Source: Tilletia caries (taxonomy: Eukaryota > Basidiomycota > Exobasidiomycetes > Tilletiales > Tilletiaceae). From it: 64,000 bases of DNA. Position numbers and translations under genes: made by a program. Shown here one piece after another: positions 1 to 11,507 of the stretch. Numbering within the stretch: position 1 is the first letter of the stretch; every line of letters starts with the position of its first letter. Location of the stretch: NCBI GenBank assembly GCA_032718865.1, contig JALUTQ010000028.1, forward strand, positions 930,001 to 994,000, written 5' to 3'. The notes under the pieces were generated by a model. That model had not been told where the DNA came from, did not search any database, and saw only the letters and a program-made list of their open reading frames with translations.

Positions 1-2
1 CG

Positions 3-395
3 GGTGCGGGTGGCGCGGGTGGGTTTGGTGGATTGAACGCGTCCTTTGGTGGACTGAACATGGGCGGCGGCGGCGGTGGTGGTGGTGGTGGTGGGCCGTC
101 CAATGGAACGGGAGCGACGGCAGTGCCCGCTCTGGACGCGTCGAATCCGTGGGGCGCAGGATCAGCGGCGGCAGCACCGGCGGCGCGGTCGAACAGCCTG
201 TTTGACTCGCAGGACGTCTGGGGTGCTGCCAAGCCTGCTGCGGCAGCAGGAGGGGGAGCAGGCTTTGGGGATATTTGGGGCTCGACGACCTCGTCTGCGG
301 CGACTACGCAGACTTCGACGGGAGCGACGGCGGCGGCGGCGGCGAAGAAGAAGAAGGATGATGCGTTTGCGGATATCTGGGGTGATTTCAAGTGA
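3..395 (+). CDS. C-terminal part of a probable ArfGAP/clathrin-adaptor-type protein (5' end outside window)
   Basis: The reading frame is open from the window edge to a TGA at 393-395, so only the last ~130 residues are seen. They are low-complexity Gly/Ala/Ser/Thr sequence carrying four spaced tryptophan motifs (NPWG, DVWG, DIWG and a terminal DIWGDFK), with a KKKKDD stretch just before the last one. WG-type acidic/tryptophan motifs of this kind are found in the disordered tails of endocytic and Golgi trafficking proteins, where they bind clathrin-adaptor ear domains. A C-terminal DIWG-x-FK is reminiscent of Age2/SMAP-type ArfGAPs. The diagnostic N-terminal domain (ArfGAP zinc finger or ENTH) is not in the window, so the assignment is inference. 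An epsin or another adaptor-binding protein is an alternative. Confidence 0.5.
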   Translation, partial: GAGGAGGFGGLNASFGGLNMGGGGGGGGGGGPSNGTGATAVPALDASNPWGAGSAAAAPAARSNSLFDSQDVWGAAKPAAAAGGGAGFGDIWGSTTSSAATTQTSTGATAAAAAKKKKDDAFADIWGDFK

Positions 396-788
396 AACGT
401 GGTCATGATAAAAAGGGCTCCTGCTTTCACTGGGCCGTCGGCGTCTTCCCTTCCTTCTTTTGGATCCGAAATCTTCATCCTCATCATACCTACCTACCTC
501 ACGGTCGCGGGCCTGTTCCCAAATCCAGGCAGCTCAAGGACGTTCCTGTATCTGCGCAACGGTCTGTCGTCTGTCCACTTCTCAACTCGGGACGGGCGGA
601 AGTCGGCGACCCGAACGACTCTATCTTCAAACCGTCACTGAACCAAGAATGTGTGTCTGTAACGCGAGCGAACATCCCATGCATTTGAGAAAGATATAAA
701 AAGGGGCATCGAAAAGCTGGCAAGAAGACGAATGGAAGAGTGAATGAGGGGCGGGGGGCGAGCGGGTTAAGCGTCCCCTTCACGCGTC
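396..788. other. Intergenic, convergent 3' ends
   Basis: Lies between the ends of two convergent genes. I see no conserved coding sequence, RNA gene or repeat in it. Confidence 0.5.
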
Positions 789-2517
789 TTAAGCACGCGT
801 TCCTGAGCGACGGTGCATGAGCTGGAGCAAGGGCTGAGCCATCACGGCAGCGAGCTGCGATAGGGAAAGGGCAGGAATTTCAGCAAAGGTTACAAAGGTG
901 CTTCTCGTCGTGTCTTCTCTTCCCTCCCGCAAGGTGTAGGTTGGTATGTAACTCACGACGGGAATCGCCGGCCCTGGTATCTTCTCGAGCACGACGTAGA
1001 GGTACGAGAAGAGATTGATGAGACGCTCGGGGATGAAGTCTCTGCGCGAGGGGTTTTGAAAGGGCCAAGGAATGTTCAGTGAGTTGATGAGAAAAGCGGA
1101 TGATGGTTGGAAGGGACTCACCGCTCGCCGCCGGGAGCCATGGCGCTTGTCCAGATGTCGATTTGCTTCCACTTGTTCTCGTCGCTGAGAATGGAGCTGG
1201 CGGGCAAGGTGAAGGGAGAAGATCAGCCACAACATTCTTCTTCCCGTCAAAACGCAGGGTGAAAATCTTGAGCCAACGCTGGCGCGAAGGGTTCACCAAT
1301 GTCGTGTACTCACAGTAGGCGCGACTTGGAGGGCGGGTTGGCTGCGATCCTCCAGAATCGAACGTCGTAGGCGCGCTCGGGAGACGTGGAGGGTGTGATG
1401 AAGAGGATGATCGGGACCCTGTGGTACACATGCCAGATTCAGAAGAGAGTCAGCTTCCCAAACGACAAGAGGCTCAGGGAATGATTCTTGGGCAAGGCTC
1501 TCACTTCCAGATCCACCAGTGCCACGAGATCGCGGGCTCCGTCAAGTAATCCGCATGAGCGAATCGCAAGCGCCTGAGGGCATCCCCAGACTTGCGCAGC
1601 ACATCCTCGACGAGCTCCCTGTCCTCCTCGGTCTCCTGCTCCTCCGGCATGGACGCGAGCGAGCCCGAGTCCTCCGAGGAGGAAGGGGGAGCGAATTCTT
1701 GTCCTGTAGGAGGCGGGAAGATCAGGTTCACGGTCTCGTTGAAGATGGAGTTGAAGCGGATCGAAGCGCCGTCGTCCGTCTTCGAGGAGCTGAAGCCGAG
1801 AACAAGTTGATTTGGATCAGCAGTATGACACAAACGCGCCCTGGGTTTGTACTCATCGCGGGCCCGGGGTGGGGTTATTAACTCACACAAGCACGATCCA
1901 CGGCTGGAACGAGAGCGCACTAGCTTTCTTCGAGCCCGAGCCCACAGACGCACCCTGCACCGCCCCGCCAGCCATGCGCGCCCTCGCCCAGGGCGCATCC
2001 CCACCTTCGGCCAGCGCCCTGGCCCCCCTGGCAGCACTGACGACACTACTCCTCGGAACGGCCAACTGCTCCTCGACTGTTTTCCCGCGGGTGCGGAGCT
2101 GCTCGTCTGTGAGATGCGGGCCCCAGAGTGGGGTGAGGTGGGGCGTGTGTGTTAGGATTTGGATGGAGGGGTTGAATGTCGTGTTCGGTTGGGGTGCTTT
2201 TGAGGTGAGGCGGGACCAGAGGGCTGTGAGGCCGTCCTGCTGTTGGCCGCTGGTGCTGGTGCTGTGTTGGGATGGTTTGCGCTGGGAAGACGTCCATCCT
2301 GATTGGGGTTGTGGTTCTTTTTGGATGCGGATGTGGTCTTGCTGTTGCTGGATGGGGAGCTGTGCTGGTTGGCCAGGCTGCCATCCTTGGTCTGTGAAGG
2401 GAGAGCGAGATCAGTGACGGGCGCGTTCTGTGTATGGGAAAGAGAGGAATACTGACTGAAGTACTGGGCATGCGCTGAGGATGCGCAGAGCGTGAGGAGA
2501 ACAGCTGCGAGCTTCAT
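789..2517 (-). CDS. Signal-peptide protein of unknown function, multi-exon
   Basis: The ATG at 2517 starts a clear secretory signal (MKLAAVLLTLCASSAHAQ). The chosen model has six introns. Splicing out about 2390-2450 leads into a Gln/Pro-rich stretch and then ordered sequence including TALWSRLTS, NPSIQILTHTPHLTPLWGPH and SFQPWIVLVLGFSSS. Later exons give AISWHWWIWKVPIILFITPS, AYDVRFWRIAANPPSKSRLL, IWTSAMAPGGERDFIPERL and a hydrophobic segment near the C-terminus (SYLYVVLEKIPGPAIPV), ending at a TAA at 789. All junctions have GT-AG borders, mostly GTGAGT donors, and keep phase. I do not recognise the family. A signal peptide, a Trp-rich central region and a weakly hydrophobic C-terminal segment suggest an ER or secretory-pathway protein; that is inference. 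It is convergent with the preceding gene. Confidence 0.6.
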
Positions 2518-2845
2518 CTTCGTCGCATCCACTAGTAGTTCCAGTTGGGAACGCAAGTCGATGTCGGTGTTGGTGTCGAGGCCAAGCGGCCAAGGTGGAA
2601 GTGAGATTGAGATTGCCAGATTTGCGCACGGACCACAACTGCATGCTTATGTCAGCGTGGACGATGTCACGTGAGCTTGTCCCACCCCGCGTCTGCCCCC
2701 AGCCCCGCACCAACTCAGAACCGCCTGCATCTCCGTCTCATCGCTCATCTTCGTTCCCACTCTCTCGCCATCGAGCCAGACGACGACGACGACGACGACG
2801 AACTCGAACTCGAACTCGCTCCTCAGCATCAGCCAAGAACCGAAG

Positions 2846-3580
2846 ATGATGTCGTCGACCAGCCCTCCGCTCGCCCGCACCCTCCGCCGCAAACGCAGCT
2901 CAGCAAACGCATCCCTCACCACACGGCCCTCCCACCTCCACCTCCGCGACAGCTGTTCCCCCTCCCTCGACACCCTCGTCCTCATACACATCTCCACTAC
3001 AACAACAACAGCACAGCCAGCAAACAGCACAACCACAACCACAACCACAACCACACTCATCCGCGCCCTCGTCGAGCCGAACTTCCTCATCCAGGCCCAA
3101 GGACGCGTCAGTCGCCTCGATCGCGAGACCTGGGAGAGGGTCAGGGATTCCGTCGAGGCCCTCAGGATCGTAGGCGCCTCGAGCTCCAGCTCCGTACCAC
3201 CCCTGACCCCGCACACATCCCCCGACCCGTCCCTACCACTCACACCGCAGCACCAAGCCCACGCAAAATACTTCAACGTCGGCCCGCCCTCCCCCTCCCC
3301 CTCACGCACAACATCGACCCTCCTAATGCAACCCCGCTCCCGGACCGAGTCCACCGAGCCCGGCGTCAAGAACTCAGCAGAGCTACTTGCCTTTGTCGTC
3401 CATGGCGTCGGCGATGACGGTGGGCCGGGCGATGATCACGCCGCGTGGTTGAATTTGCCGAGTCAGATTAGGGTCCTTTTGGGCGAGGGCGCCAATTGGA
3501 CGGGGAGTAGTCATCCGGCGGGACCGGCCATCATGCAGGAGGGCGTCTGTGAGGCCATCCTTGGGTTGGTCCGGTCGTAG
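2846..3580 (+). CDS. Hypothetical protein (about 244 aa)
   Basis: A single open frame from ATG 2846 to TAG 3580. The N-terminus is Ser/Arg-rich, followed by a poly-Thr stretch. A more ordered central part includes TLIRALVEPNFLIQAQGRVS and RETWERVRDSVEALRIVG. A Ser/Pro-rich linker follows, then a C-terminal domain (ELLAFVVHGVG ... AWLNLPSQIRVLLGEG ... AILGLVRS). The ordered blocks separated by low complexity look like genuine fungal protein rather than chance. No known family recognised. It lies about 330 bp from the start of the divergently transcribed signal-peptide protein, so the two probably share a promoter region. The true 3' end could include a further exon, because the frame stops soon after a GT-rich stretch. 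Confidence 0.5.
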   Translation: MMSSTSPPLARTLRRKRSSANASLTTRPSHLHLRDSCSPSLDTLVLIHISTTTTTAQPANSTTTTTTTTTLIRALVEPNFLIQAQGRVSRLDRETWERVRDSVEALRIVGASSSSSVPPLTPHTSPDPSLPLTPQHQAHAKYFNVGPPSPSPSRTTSTLLMQPRSRTESTEPGVKNSAELLAFVVHGVGDDGGPGDDHAAWLNLPSQIRVLLGEGANWTGSSHPAGPAIMQEGVCEAILGLVRS

Positions 3581-4070
3581 TCGTAGGGATCTACATCGCG
3601 GGCGAGCCCTTGCGCTCGGCTTTCTACAAGAACTCTCAAGGCACAACGCATTTTTCATCAACTCCTTCATCTTTATTCTCCCCCCAGCATTGCGATCCGA
3701 TCCCCAAACGACAGAGTATCATTTCCAATAAACCAGCCATCACCTTGCAATACCCGCTCAGGCGCCCAACCGTGCGAATCGGTAACCAGCCAGCTTTCAT
3801 CAAGGTCCACCAACTTTCATCCATATCAGTAATCACCAGTTTGCGGCATTTTCATCCTGATCTCGACCCTCGAAGCGCTACTTCAGAAGCACTACTCTCA
3901 CAGCTCTCACCGTCCCCACAGGTCTTCCCCTCGACAAGGTCTCCCCCACCCCACGATCCTTTCCCGTATTCTAGTACATAAATCACCCACGCACACACTC
4001 ATTTCAGCCAGCTCCCAAATTTGACGCCGTCTGATCTCCTTCCCAAAAAAAAAAAAGATGGACCTATGTT
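3581..4070. other. Intergenic, convergent 3' ends
   Basis: About 490 bp between the hypothetical protein and the convergent Dus2 gene. It holds an A11 run at about 4047-4057 and no feature I can support. Confidence 0.5.
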
Positions 4071-5712
4071 TCATGACTCTGGCTCCTTCGCCGCCTTCGA
4101 CGCGGCATCATCCCTGCTATTCAACAGATCAACAGCCTCCCGCACCTCCACCAACATCTCCTCCTGCGACTTTGCGCACTCCGCCTCCAGATCCAGCCCA
4201 AAGGCCCGTGCGAGGTCCGCATAGCACGTCGACTTCATGACGGTGTCCCTGAGTGCGATGAGGTCGGCCTTCTTCATGTGTTTGACCGCGGTGGCCGTGC
4301 CCGAGCTAGGGTCTGTTGTTGTGGGAGGGGCGTGCTCGATGTTGGCTCTGTCTTTGAAGTTCAGCTGGCCGAGGCAGTACTTGGTGTTGCCCCAGACGTT
4401 GTCGAAGTACATGGCCTGTGAAAATGCCGCAATGCAGAGGGGGTGGTGAGTGATAGGACGAATGAGAAGATCCCAAGTGAAGGGAAACTCACATATCGGG
4501 CGTATTGGGGTGCGATGATGTCTGGCACGCTGAGTTTGCCTTGACGTCGGAAGACGGAAGGGTTGAGTTCGGCCCCGCGCGCGATCATGATGGACGTTGC
4601 GCCTTGGTGTGTCCGAATCTCAGGGAAACGTCAGCAGGCGGAAACTTCCAAGGGAGTGATCGAATAGGAATCATGAACTCACCTGTCAACTCCAAGAATC
4701 GCGCCTCGTCCTCGGCCGACCAACAGTCCCCATTGACAACAACAGGCACCTCCCCCGCACTCTCTTCCCTCACAGCCTCGGCGACCTCCCGAAAGCGACC
4801 CAAGAGCGCCGGCTCCCTCGGCCTCATCTCCTTCGTCCGACAATGGATCGTGATCGCATTCACCACCCCCGTGCGCACGATCTGCCGCACGAGCTTGATG
4901 CTCTCCTCCTGGGTGGGCAGCAGGCGGATCTTGCAGGTGACGGCGACGTGTGGCGGGGCGGCGTGTCGCATGGCGCGGAGCACGGCGCAGAGGATGTCCG
5001 GGTTGGTGAGGAGGTTCGCGCCCATGCCCCCACTGGTAGAGAACGACTTCGGACACCCGCAGTTCAGATCAACACCCACCACATCCCCAGCGACGACCTT
5101 GATGGCCTCATACGCCTGCGCAGGCACCGCCGACCCCAACTGAAAGACCAACCGAGTCCTCTCCACCGGATGCGTGCTGAAGACGGACCTGCCCTCCGGA
5201 TTGGTGAAATCGACGAGGCCGGTGTGCGGGTGCACGGTGCGCGTGGCGGCGATGATGGCGCGGTCTACGATCTCGGGGGACCAGACGAGGGATGCGCCGT
5301 TCCGGAGGCTGAGGAGACGGGTGGGGAGGGTGCCGATGCGGACCATGGGGGCGAGGAAGAGGCCTTGTGCGTAGTTTGGCGGGGTGGGGCATTGGGGCAG
5401 GGGCAGGGCGAGGGCGAGGGCGAGGGCTGCTTCGTAGGCTGGGCTGTGGAAGGTGGGCATGACTCGCTCTTTCTTCTTCTTCCCTTGCTCCTGCCCGCCC
5501 TCGTGCTCGAGCGCTGTGTCCGCTGGCGGAGCGTGACCTCGACGCTGTCGCTTTGCAGGCGGTGGGTTCGCTGTGTCTGTGCCCATGGCTGCGGCTGTGC
5601 GTTGTACTCGTATGATCGCGTGAGAGCAGCGTGTGAATGTGATCCTGCTCGCTGCCATCAACATCGTCGTCCTCCTCATCAACGAGGGCCGAACAACGCC
5701 GACAGGGAGCAT
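4071..5712 (-). CDS. SMM1: tRNA-dihydrouridine(20) synthase, Dus2 type
   Basis: FMN enzyme that reduces uridine in the tRNA D-loop using NADPH. Diagnostic motifs appear in family order: FLAPMVRIGTLPTRLL (FMN-binding barrel start), VGVDLNCGCPKSFS with the catalytic Cys in NCGCPKSFS, GGMGANLL, TCKIRLL, AITIHCRTKEMRPREPA, VPVVVNGD and, after an intron, GATSIMIARGAELNPS. The last exon (from about 4412) carries YFDNVWGNTKYCLGQL and the all-alpha C-terminal RNA-binding domain. KIRLL plus RTKEMRPREPA and overall layout favour Dus2 (U20) over Dus1 or Dus3. No double-stranded-RNA-binding domain is visible, as usual in fungi. The start is ambiguous: in-frame ATGs lie at 5712, 5679, 5664, 5658 and 5586. 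The 5586 start gives a cytosolic/nuclear form with a PPPAKRQRRG basic motif. The longer forms add an Arg-rich, acid-free extension. Transcribed divergently from TES1. Confidence 0.93.
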
Positions 5713-5797
5713 CGCGCAGTCCGGCTATACGCAGAACGCCGACATAACCGACAGTCACACACTCACTCATGCTCATGTGCATTCCATCCCATCACCT

Positions 5798-5850
5798 CCA
5801 TCTTCCCCTTCCCCTTCCCCTTCCCCTTCCCCTTCCCCTTCCCCTTCCCC
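5798..5850. repeat. (TTCCCC)n hexanucleotide repeat in TES1 leader
   Basis: Eight or so head-to-tail TTCCCC units lie just upstream of the TES1 start codon, in the short region shared with the Dus2 promoter. A pyrimidine-only tract here may sit in the 5' UTR or core promoter of TES1; that role is inference. Confidence 0.8.
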
Positions 5851-5885
5851 TCAAGCTCGAGCTCAACCCCAAGTCAGTACTCAGA

Positions 5886-7375
5886 ATGTCGTCCCCATCA
5901 GCAAAGAAAGCAGCAGAGGCGAGCGACAAGACGATCGCACAGGAGCAAGGCCGCGAACCCCGCTCGCTCAGCCAGGAGGACTTCAGCGCATACGAGTCCC
6001 GCGTGAACCCGCAGCCAGAGCAAATCACAGACGCCCTCTACGTCGAGCAGATCGACACAGACCTCTACCGCTCCAAGACGCTCTGGCAGCCTTCGCGCGC
6101 ACGCGGCGTCTTTGGCGGACAGGTCATCGGGCAGAGCATGACTGCTGCCAGCAACACCGTTCGCGAAGGGCTCTCGCTCCATTCGTTGCACTGCTACTTC
6201 CTCCTGGCGGGGAAGAGGGACATCCCTATCATCTACTACGTCACCCGCGTTCGTGATGGCGGGTCGTATCTCACCAGGCTCGTCGAGGCCAAGCAGCAGG
6301 GACGCACCATCTTCATCCTCATGTGCTCATACCAGAAACCAGAGCCGGACCAACCGACGTTCGCCATCGAGCTGCCCCGCGCAGAAGAGTCCGACCGCAT
6401 CAGTCCTAGTTCCCAACAGTCAGAGGCAGTAGGAGAATCCCGATTTGCCCGCTCGGCCACGCCGGATAGCATCATCGCTGCCCTGCCCGCCCCGCTCGAC
6501 TGCCCGCTCAACGAGGAGCGCTACATCCGCGTCCTTAAGGAGAGGGGCGATCAGATCCCTGAGACCATCAAGAAGATCCTCCAGGGCTGGATTCGAGATC
6601 GTCAATTGAGTCCGGTCGAGATCAGGGACGCACACCCTGGCATGTGAGTTTGTCATAACGAATAGAGCTGCGCCAGGGGGCCGCTTGCGCTGAACGAAAT
6701 TCCTTGGTTCATGTCCTTTTTTAGGTACGACGAGAACGGTCTGCCTAACCCAGGCGCAGAACAGGCCTTTTGGATGCGAAGCAGACACTCCATCCAAGGC
6801 GGAGAATCAGCAGCGAAGGCCGCCCTCGCCTATGCATCCGAGTACGTTAGCCTCTCCGCCCTCCCTCCCTCTTCGCTCTCTGGCTCCATCATCCCACTGA
6901 CCGACACTCTCTGGCTTGTTTTCTACAGCTTCTACCTCCTCTCCAGCGTACCAAAGGCACTGGGCAACAGCCCCAACATCAGCATGATGGCCTCTCTCGA
7001 CCACAGCATGCACTTCTACGAGTCTAATTTCAGCGCGAACGAGTGGATCCTCTTCCTCGTACGTTGGCTGTGCCCCATTCCTTTCTTTGATCCCCACTCG
7101 GGAGGGCTCACCTCTTTTTTTCCTTTCTTGTTCGTCTGATAGATGCAAACACAAGCGGCGTCGAACGGACGCGGTGTCGTTCTTGGACGGATGTACCGCG
7201 AGGATGGGACTCTGCTTGCCGTCGTGGTATGTATGATGGCCTCTCGAGTCCCGTGCCCATCCCGGCTCCCTCCAGGCAACTGACAACCCCCCCCCCCTGC
7301 CTTCTCCCGTTTGCCGATCCACAGTCTCAAGAAGGTCTCGTTCGGGAACGTCGATCCAAGGACGCCAAGCTGTAA
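5886..7375 (+). CDS. TES1: Peroxisomal acyl-CoA thioesterase II (TesB/ACOT8 family)
   Basis: Hydrolyses acyl-CoA to free acid and CoA in peroxisomal fatty-acid metabolism. Five exons (5886-6643, 6725-6841, 6929-7058, 7143-7226, 7325-7375) join in phase to about 379 aa. The first hot-dog domain shows DLYRSKTLWQPSRARGVFGG and GQVIGQSMTAASNTV, then SLHSLHCYFLLAGKRDIPI and GGSYLTRLVEAKQQGRTIF. The second has YLLSSVPKALGNSPNIS, ASLDHSMHFYESNFSANEW and GRGVVLGRMYREDGTLLAVV. These are the hallmark blocks of TesB-type enzymes. The protein ends AKL, a canonical peroxisome targeting signal 1 revealed only after the last intron is removed. Start chosen at MSSPSAKK because an upstream in-frame ATG (5769) would translate the TTCCCC repeat. 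Divergent to Dus2. Confidence 0.95.
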
Positions 7376-8046
7376 ACCCGACCCCCTCCCCTCAAGGGTC
7401 GACTCCCTCAACAAAACAACACCCTCCAAGCTTCAAAGCTCCCTGCCCAACTCCAGTCATGAGGTTCCATTTACTTTTATCGACAATTCTCTCATCCTTC
7501 ATCCCCCCCCCCTCTCTTTCTGGAAGCTCACGCGTCATTTACCCCCTCTCATCGTCAAGGAATCAAATTCAAAATGCTCAGATCCAACATCGATCTCAGG
7601 GACGCGCGCCGACTCGATCATGATTTGCATGATGTGTGACTTGTTCGATTGAAGAGAAGGGCGCGAGCTAGCGCCGTGATGCGTGATGCGCGATGGCTCA
7701 GCTTGCAGGTACAGGGGCGTCGAAGTGCAGATGCGGAATGCGTGGGAGAGTAACGAGAGTCGTGTAGGTCGCAGTCGCAGTCGCAGTCGTGAGGGCTTCC
7801 TCGACGACGAGAAGGGAGGGAGAAAGTTGAATTCGAAAACGCGCGCGCGCCTTTAGAGGAAGGTCGGTGCGTGGATGGCCGCCTGAACGAAAGAGATCGA
7901 GGCCCTTGGAAATGCATATCGTGATGCTTTTGATGAATGAATACTCAGCGAGGGGAGCCGTACCTGGCGAACACTGGGCTTGGCGTCCGGCTTTCGAACC
8001 CTGGACGATCGATTGAGCTGAAGGAAGCGCCCGTCCGGCAGGATGT
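7376..8046. other. Intergenic, convergent 3' ends of TES1 and the F-box gene
   Basis: Contains short C-runs, a GCGCGCGCGC stretch near 7841 and a (TCGCAG)n-like stretch near 7773. No gene or RNA that I can support. Confidence 0.5.
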
Positions 8047-11000
8047 TCACCGCCCTCGCCGTCCCCACCGCCTACCCGAAACAGCAGCAGGCTCATCACT
8101 CGCCTTCCTCTTCCTCCCATTCCCATTCCCGTTCCCATTCCCACTCGTATTCGTCGTAGAAGCAGAAGTCGAACCGCTCGCACCCGCACCCGCGCTCGGC
8201 TGTCCCCGTCCTCGAAGCTGGTAAGACGACGAGCGAGCGGGCTCATGGGAGCTGCCGCCGGGAGCGCCCAGCTTCCAGCGGTCGGGCGCAGCGCTTGATG
8301 GTCCTCGGGGCTGGTAGGAGGAGGAGGAGGAGGATGGGTGGGCCGATGACGATGGTAACGCTGACGGCCGCTGACGGTGATCGTCGCGAGTCGACGTCGG
8401 CGGCACCCAAGACGAGCCTCGTCCAGGCTCCACCTTCGCTCGCCCAGCATCGGCGCCCGCCGGTCCTTTCGGCTGGTACGAAGCAGAAGCAGCAGAAGAA
8501 GTCGACACCGGCTTCCGAGCAGGTCCCATCCGCGCCATCGTCGACGACCTCGTCGTCATCGTCATCGAGACCGACCCTTCGCGCGCAGCAGGAACAGGCT
8601 CCTGCACCCTCCGCTTCCCCATCGCCCTCGAAGACGACTCCGCGTCCGCACCCGAGCTGCTGTCCGGCATCTTCCGCTTCGCACCCCATCCCATATCTCG
8701 CTCCTTCCCTTTCCCCTTGTTTTTGTCCTTACCCTCCTCCTCGCGCGCTGCCGGAGCTTGATCCTGTTGCCCACCTCGTGCCGGGCCGAGATCTTGAGCC
8801 GGTTGCGATGGTGGTGCTTGCAACGCTGCTGACAATTTCTTCGCCACAATTTTAGCTTGTGCTCGAGCGTGAGCAGAAGCCCGTACCTTAAGCGCCTTCA
8901 CCGCTTTCCGTCCGTGCCCCTCCGCTCTGATCTCCATTCTCAGCTCGAGCCGTTCTCGTTCGACATACAGATGCGCCTGCACACCGGGAGCAACAGCAGA
9001 CGAGCTCGACGGCAACGACGGGACGCCGCGAATCGCCACTGCGTTGCCCGTGCCCATGCTCGCGCCCCTCACTCCTATGTCATGTTCGTCGCGCTTGCGC
9101 TTGATGGAAGCTGAGACCGGGGCTGGGGCTGAGGCAGGGGTAGGCGCAAGAGCAGAGAGAGGCAACACACCCCTTCCCATCTCGGACCGGAAGACCTGCA
9201 GAGCCGCGTTTTGAGCCGCCTCGGTCTCAACCTTCCGCATCTTGGCCTTGAGCTTCTTGCGTGCCGAGCGAGTGCGGCCCGTGAGCGGGAGCCCGAAGTA
9301 TCGCTCTGACGTCGTCGTCTTGGTTGTGGCTGTGGTTGGTTTCGTCTGGCCCGCTTCGGCGCCGCCGTTCGTCTCATTTGCAGCTTTCGTATTGTGATTG
9401 GCGCTCGATGCCGTCCCCGACTGACCCTTTCCACCGCTCTTTGCAGCCTTCCCGACTGCCGTCGCTCGCACAGGAGGCGCACTGGGAGCAGCCACTCCCG
9501 CTGGCGCCGTCGAAGTCGTAGCCGGAACCAAAGCAGATGAACCAGTTGATGGTCGGTAGGTAAGAGAACGCGCCGGCGCAGCGGAAGCCGACAACCCGTC
9601 CACCCACGGCCCACTTAGCATCCACGGATCCCACCACCACCGATCCTTCCTGATCACCTCCCGCACCGCCTGCTGCAACACCAGTCTCGCCTGCAGCGCC
9701 TCCGACGGCAGGACACCCTGCGCGACCGCTTGCATAATGTTGGAGGTCTTGGACCCATCGGTTCCCATGATCCGATCACGGATATTCTTCTTCAGCCTGA
9801 CCACCCGCAGACTGGCGACCTTACCGAAAGGTTGCCGACGCTTAGAAGCCGAGGCCGCCGTCTGTGCGATGATTTTGTGCCGTCGACGTGGATTCGAGCG
9901 CATGCCCTCGGCGAGCAACTTGCCGCTCCAGGGCTTCGCCAAAAGACGCATGTGCCGCGTCTCGAGGTGCTCTTTGAGCTTCTCGATGACCGAGCCGAGC
10001 ACATATTGGAACATCGGAATTTTCTTGTTACCCACGTCGTTGAAGCCAGTGAACCTGGCACAGAGGAAGAGACGTTAGTGATGGTGAGACAAGGAAAGCG
10101 CGACACAGCATGGCAGGAAGCGACATAGCTCACTTCTTCAGCACACCATTAAGCTTCGCCAATGTCTTGGGGCTGATGTGTAGCAAGAATCGAACATCGG
10201 CATCGTCGACGATCCGGTGCTGGACTTGGTCGCGGCAGGTCTGGCACATCCTGATGGGCGGTAAGGGTGACAAGCAGACGTCGAGGGAAGCGCCTAACTG
10301 TCCGAAATTGCTGAAGCAAAGTTGGCATTGGGAGACAAGGTAGCGCTGGTATACGCTCTGAGGGAGGGGCCATCCAGAGAGAGAGTGACAAGTGAGATGG
10401 AATCCAAGAAAAAGAGCAGCGAGGAGAACCACATTCCCCACTCACCTTGCTGACGTCGGCCTTGACCTCCGTAGGATCGGCATCTCCCTCCGAGGCCTGC
10501 AGCGAAAAGGTGCGGCATATCGCCTGGAAGATGTGCACATCCGACTGCGCGACTCGCCGCTCCGCCCACGTCGCGAAGTTTCCTTGATCCAGAAGGACGT
10601 GTCGCAAAAATCGATTCGTACGCGCGACCTCGATAAGCTGGCCCGGGTCGAGGTATCCCAGCACCTCCTTGAGAAGCTCAACAGGCAGACCGAGCAGAGT
10701 CGGCGTGCCCTTCGTCTTCGTCGCCGACTTCTTGACAACCGCGAGCTCCTTCCCAGCGCTCCCACCTTTGCCCTTCCCCTTCCCGCGTCGGTTTGCCTTG
10801 CGCTTCGTCTTGAAGTTCCCCGTCCCCGTCTTCGTGCCCTTCTTTTCCCCAACTGCCGCCGCTGTCGCCGTCGCCGCGGCCAGGGGGCGCAGCTTCCCCT
10901 CCGCGCGTCGTATCAGAGCCTGCTGTCCCGGCGCTGAAACCACTGCTCCACTGGCGCTACCGCTTGCGCCGCTGGTACCGGTGCGACCATGTCCGTGCGC

Positions 11001-11135
11001 TTGGTTCGAAGCAGCGGCGAATATGGTGCCGACGACGAGCTTGCCGACGCCGACGTCGACGTGCTTGGGAGGTTTGGGAGGAGGAGGAGGAGGTCGGGGA
11101 GGCGCGCTTGTGCTCCCCGCCTTCGACGTGTTCAT
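8047..11135 (-). CDS. Large F-box protein with a cysteine-pair motif and long disordered C-terminus
   Basis: Probable substrate adaptor of an SCF ubiquitin ligase. The N-terminal ~150 residues are Pro/Ala-rich and basic. An F-box follows: LLGLPVELLKEVLGYLDPGQ then LIEVARTNRFLRHVLL, the usual LPxEll-xilxyLdp pattern. Exon 2 (about 10130-10380) carries two CxxC pairs (CQLC and CQTC) about 27 residues apart with a single Cys between, suggesting zinc binding. Exon 3 (8047-10035) has a conserved helical block (IPMFQYVLGSVIEKLKEHLE, MRLLAKPWSGKLLAEGMRSN, RWWWDPWMLSGPWVDG). After that come about 400 disordered residues with basic clusters and a (GN)n run. Introns at about 10050-10130 and 10381-10450 have GTGAG donors and keep phase. 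Substrate cannot be inferred. Confidence 0.8.
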
Positions 11136-11507
11136 GCTTGCCCAGTGGGTTGAGGTCTATGGTTGTGGTGGGATGAGCAATCAGATCAGAACAATTGGGA
11201 AAAGTGAGTGAGGATGAGGCGATGAGGAAGTGGTGATGGACGTCGCGATGCTCGAGAGGGAGAGGGAGAGGGAATCGACGAGGAGGACGGGATGGCGGAT
11301 GGCGGATGGCGGTGAGGAAGCTGGCAAGATGAGAAGACAGGCCTCATCTCCCTCTCTCCCCCTCAGCTCAAGCAGACATCGATCCCACGACCCACATGCT
11401 CCCAACCAACAAGCAGGATAACGATAAAAACGAACGAATGGAATGAATGTGGAAAGACGATAGCAAAGTGCGAAGCCAGAAACAGTGACAGCCCCCGTTC
11501 TCCCCGC

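Noticed and set aside
4843..6006. Long plus-strand frame antisense to Dus2 (387 codons)
   Set aside because: It is the GC-rich complement of a strongly conserved gene and shows no family motif; it runs into the TTCCCC repeat.
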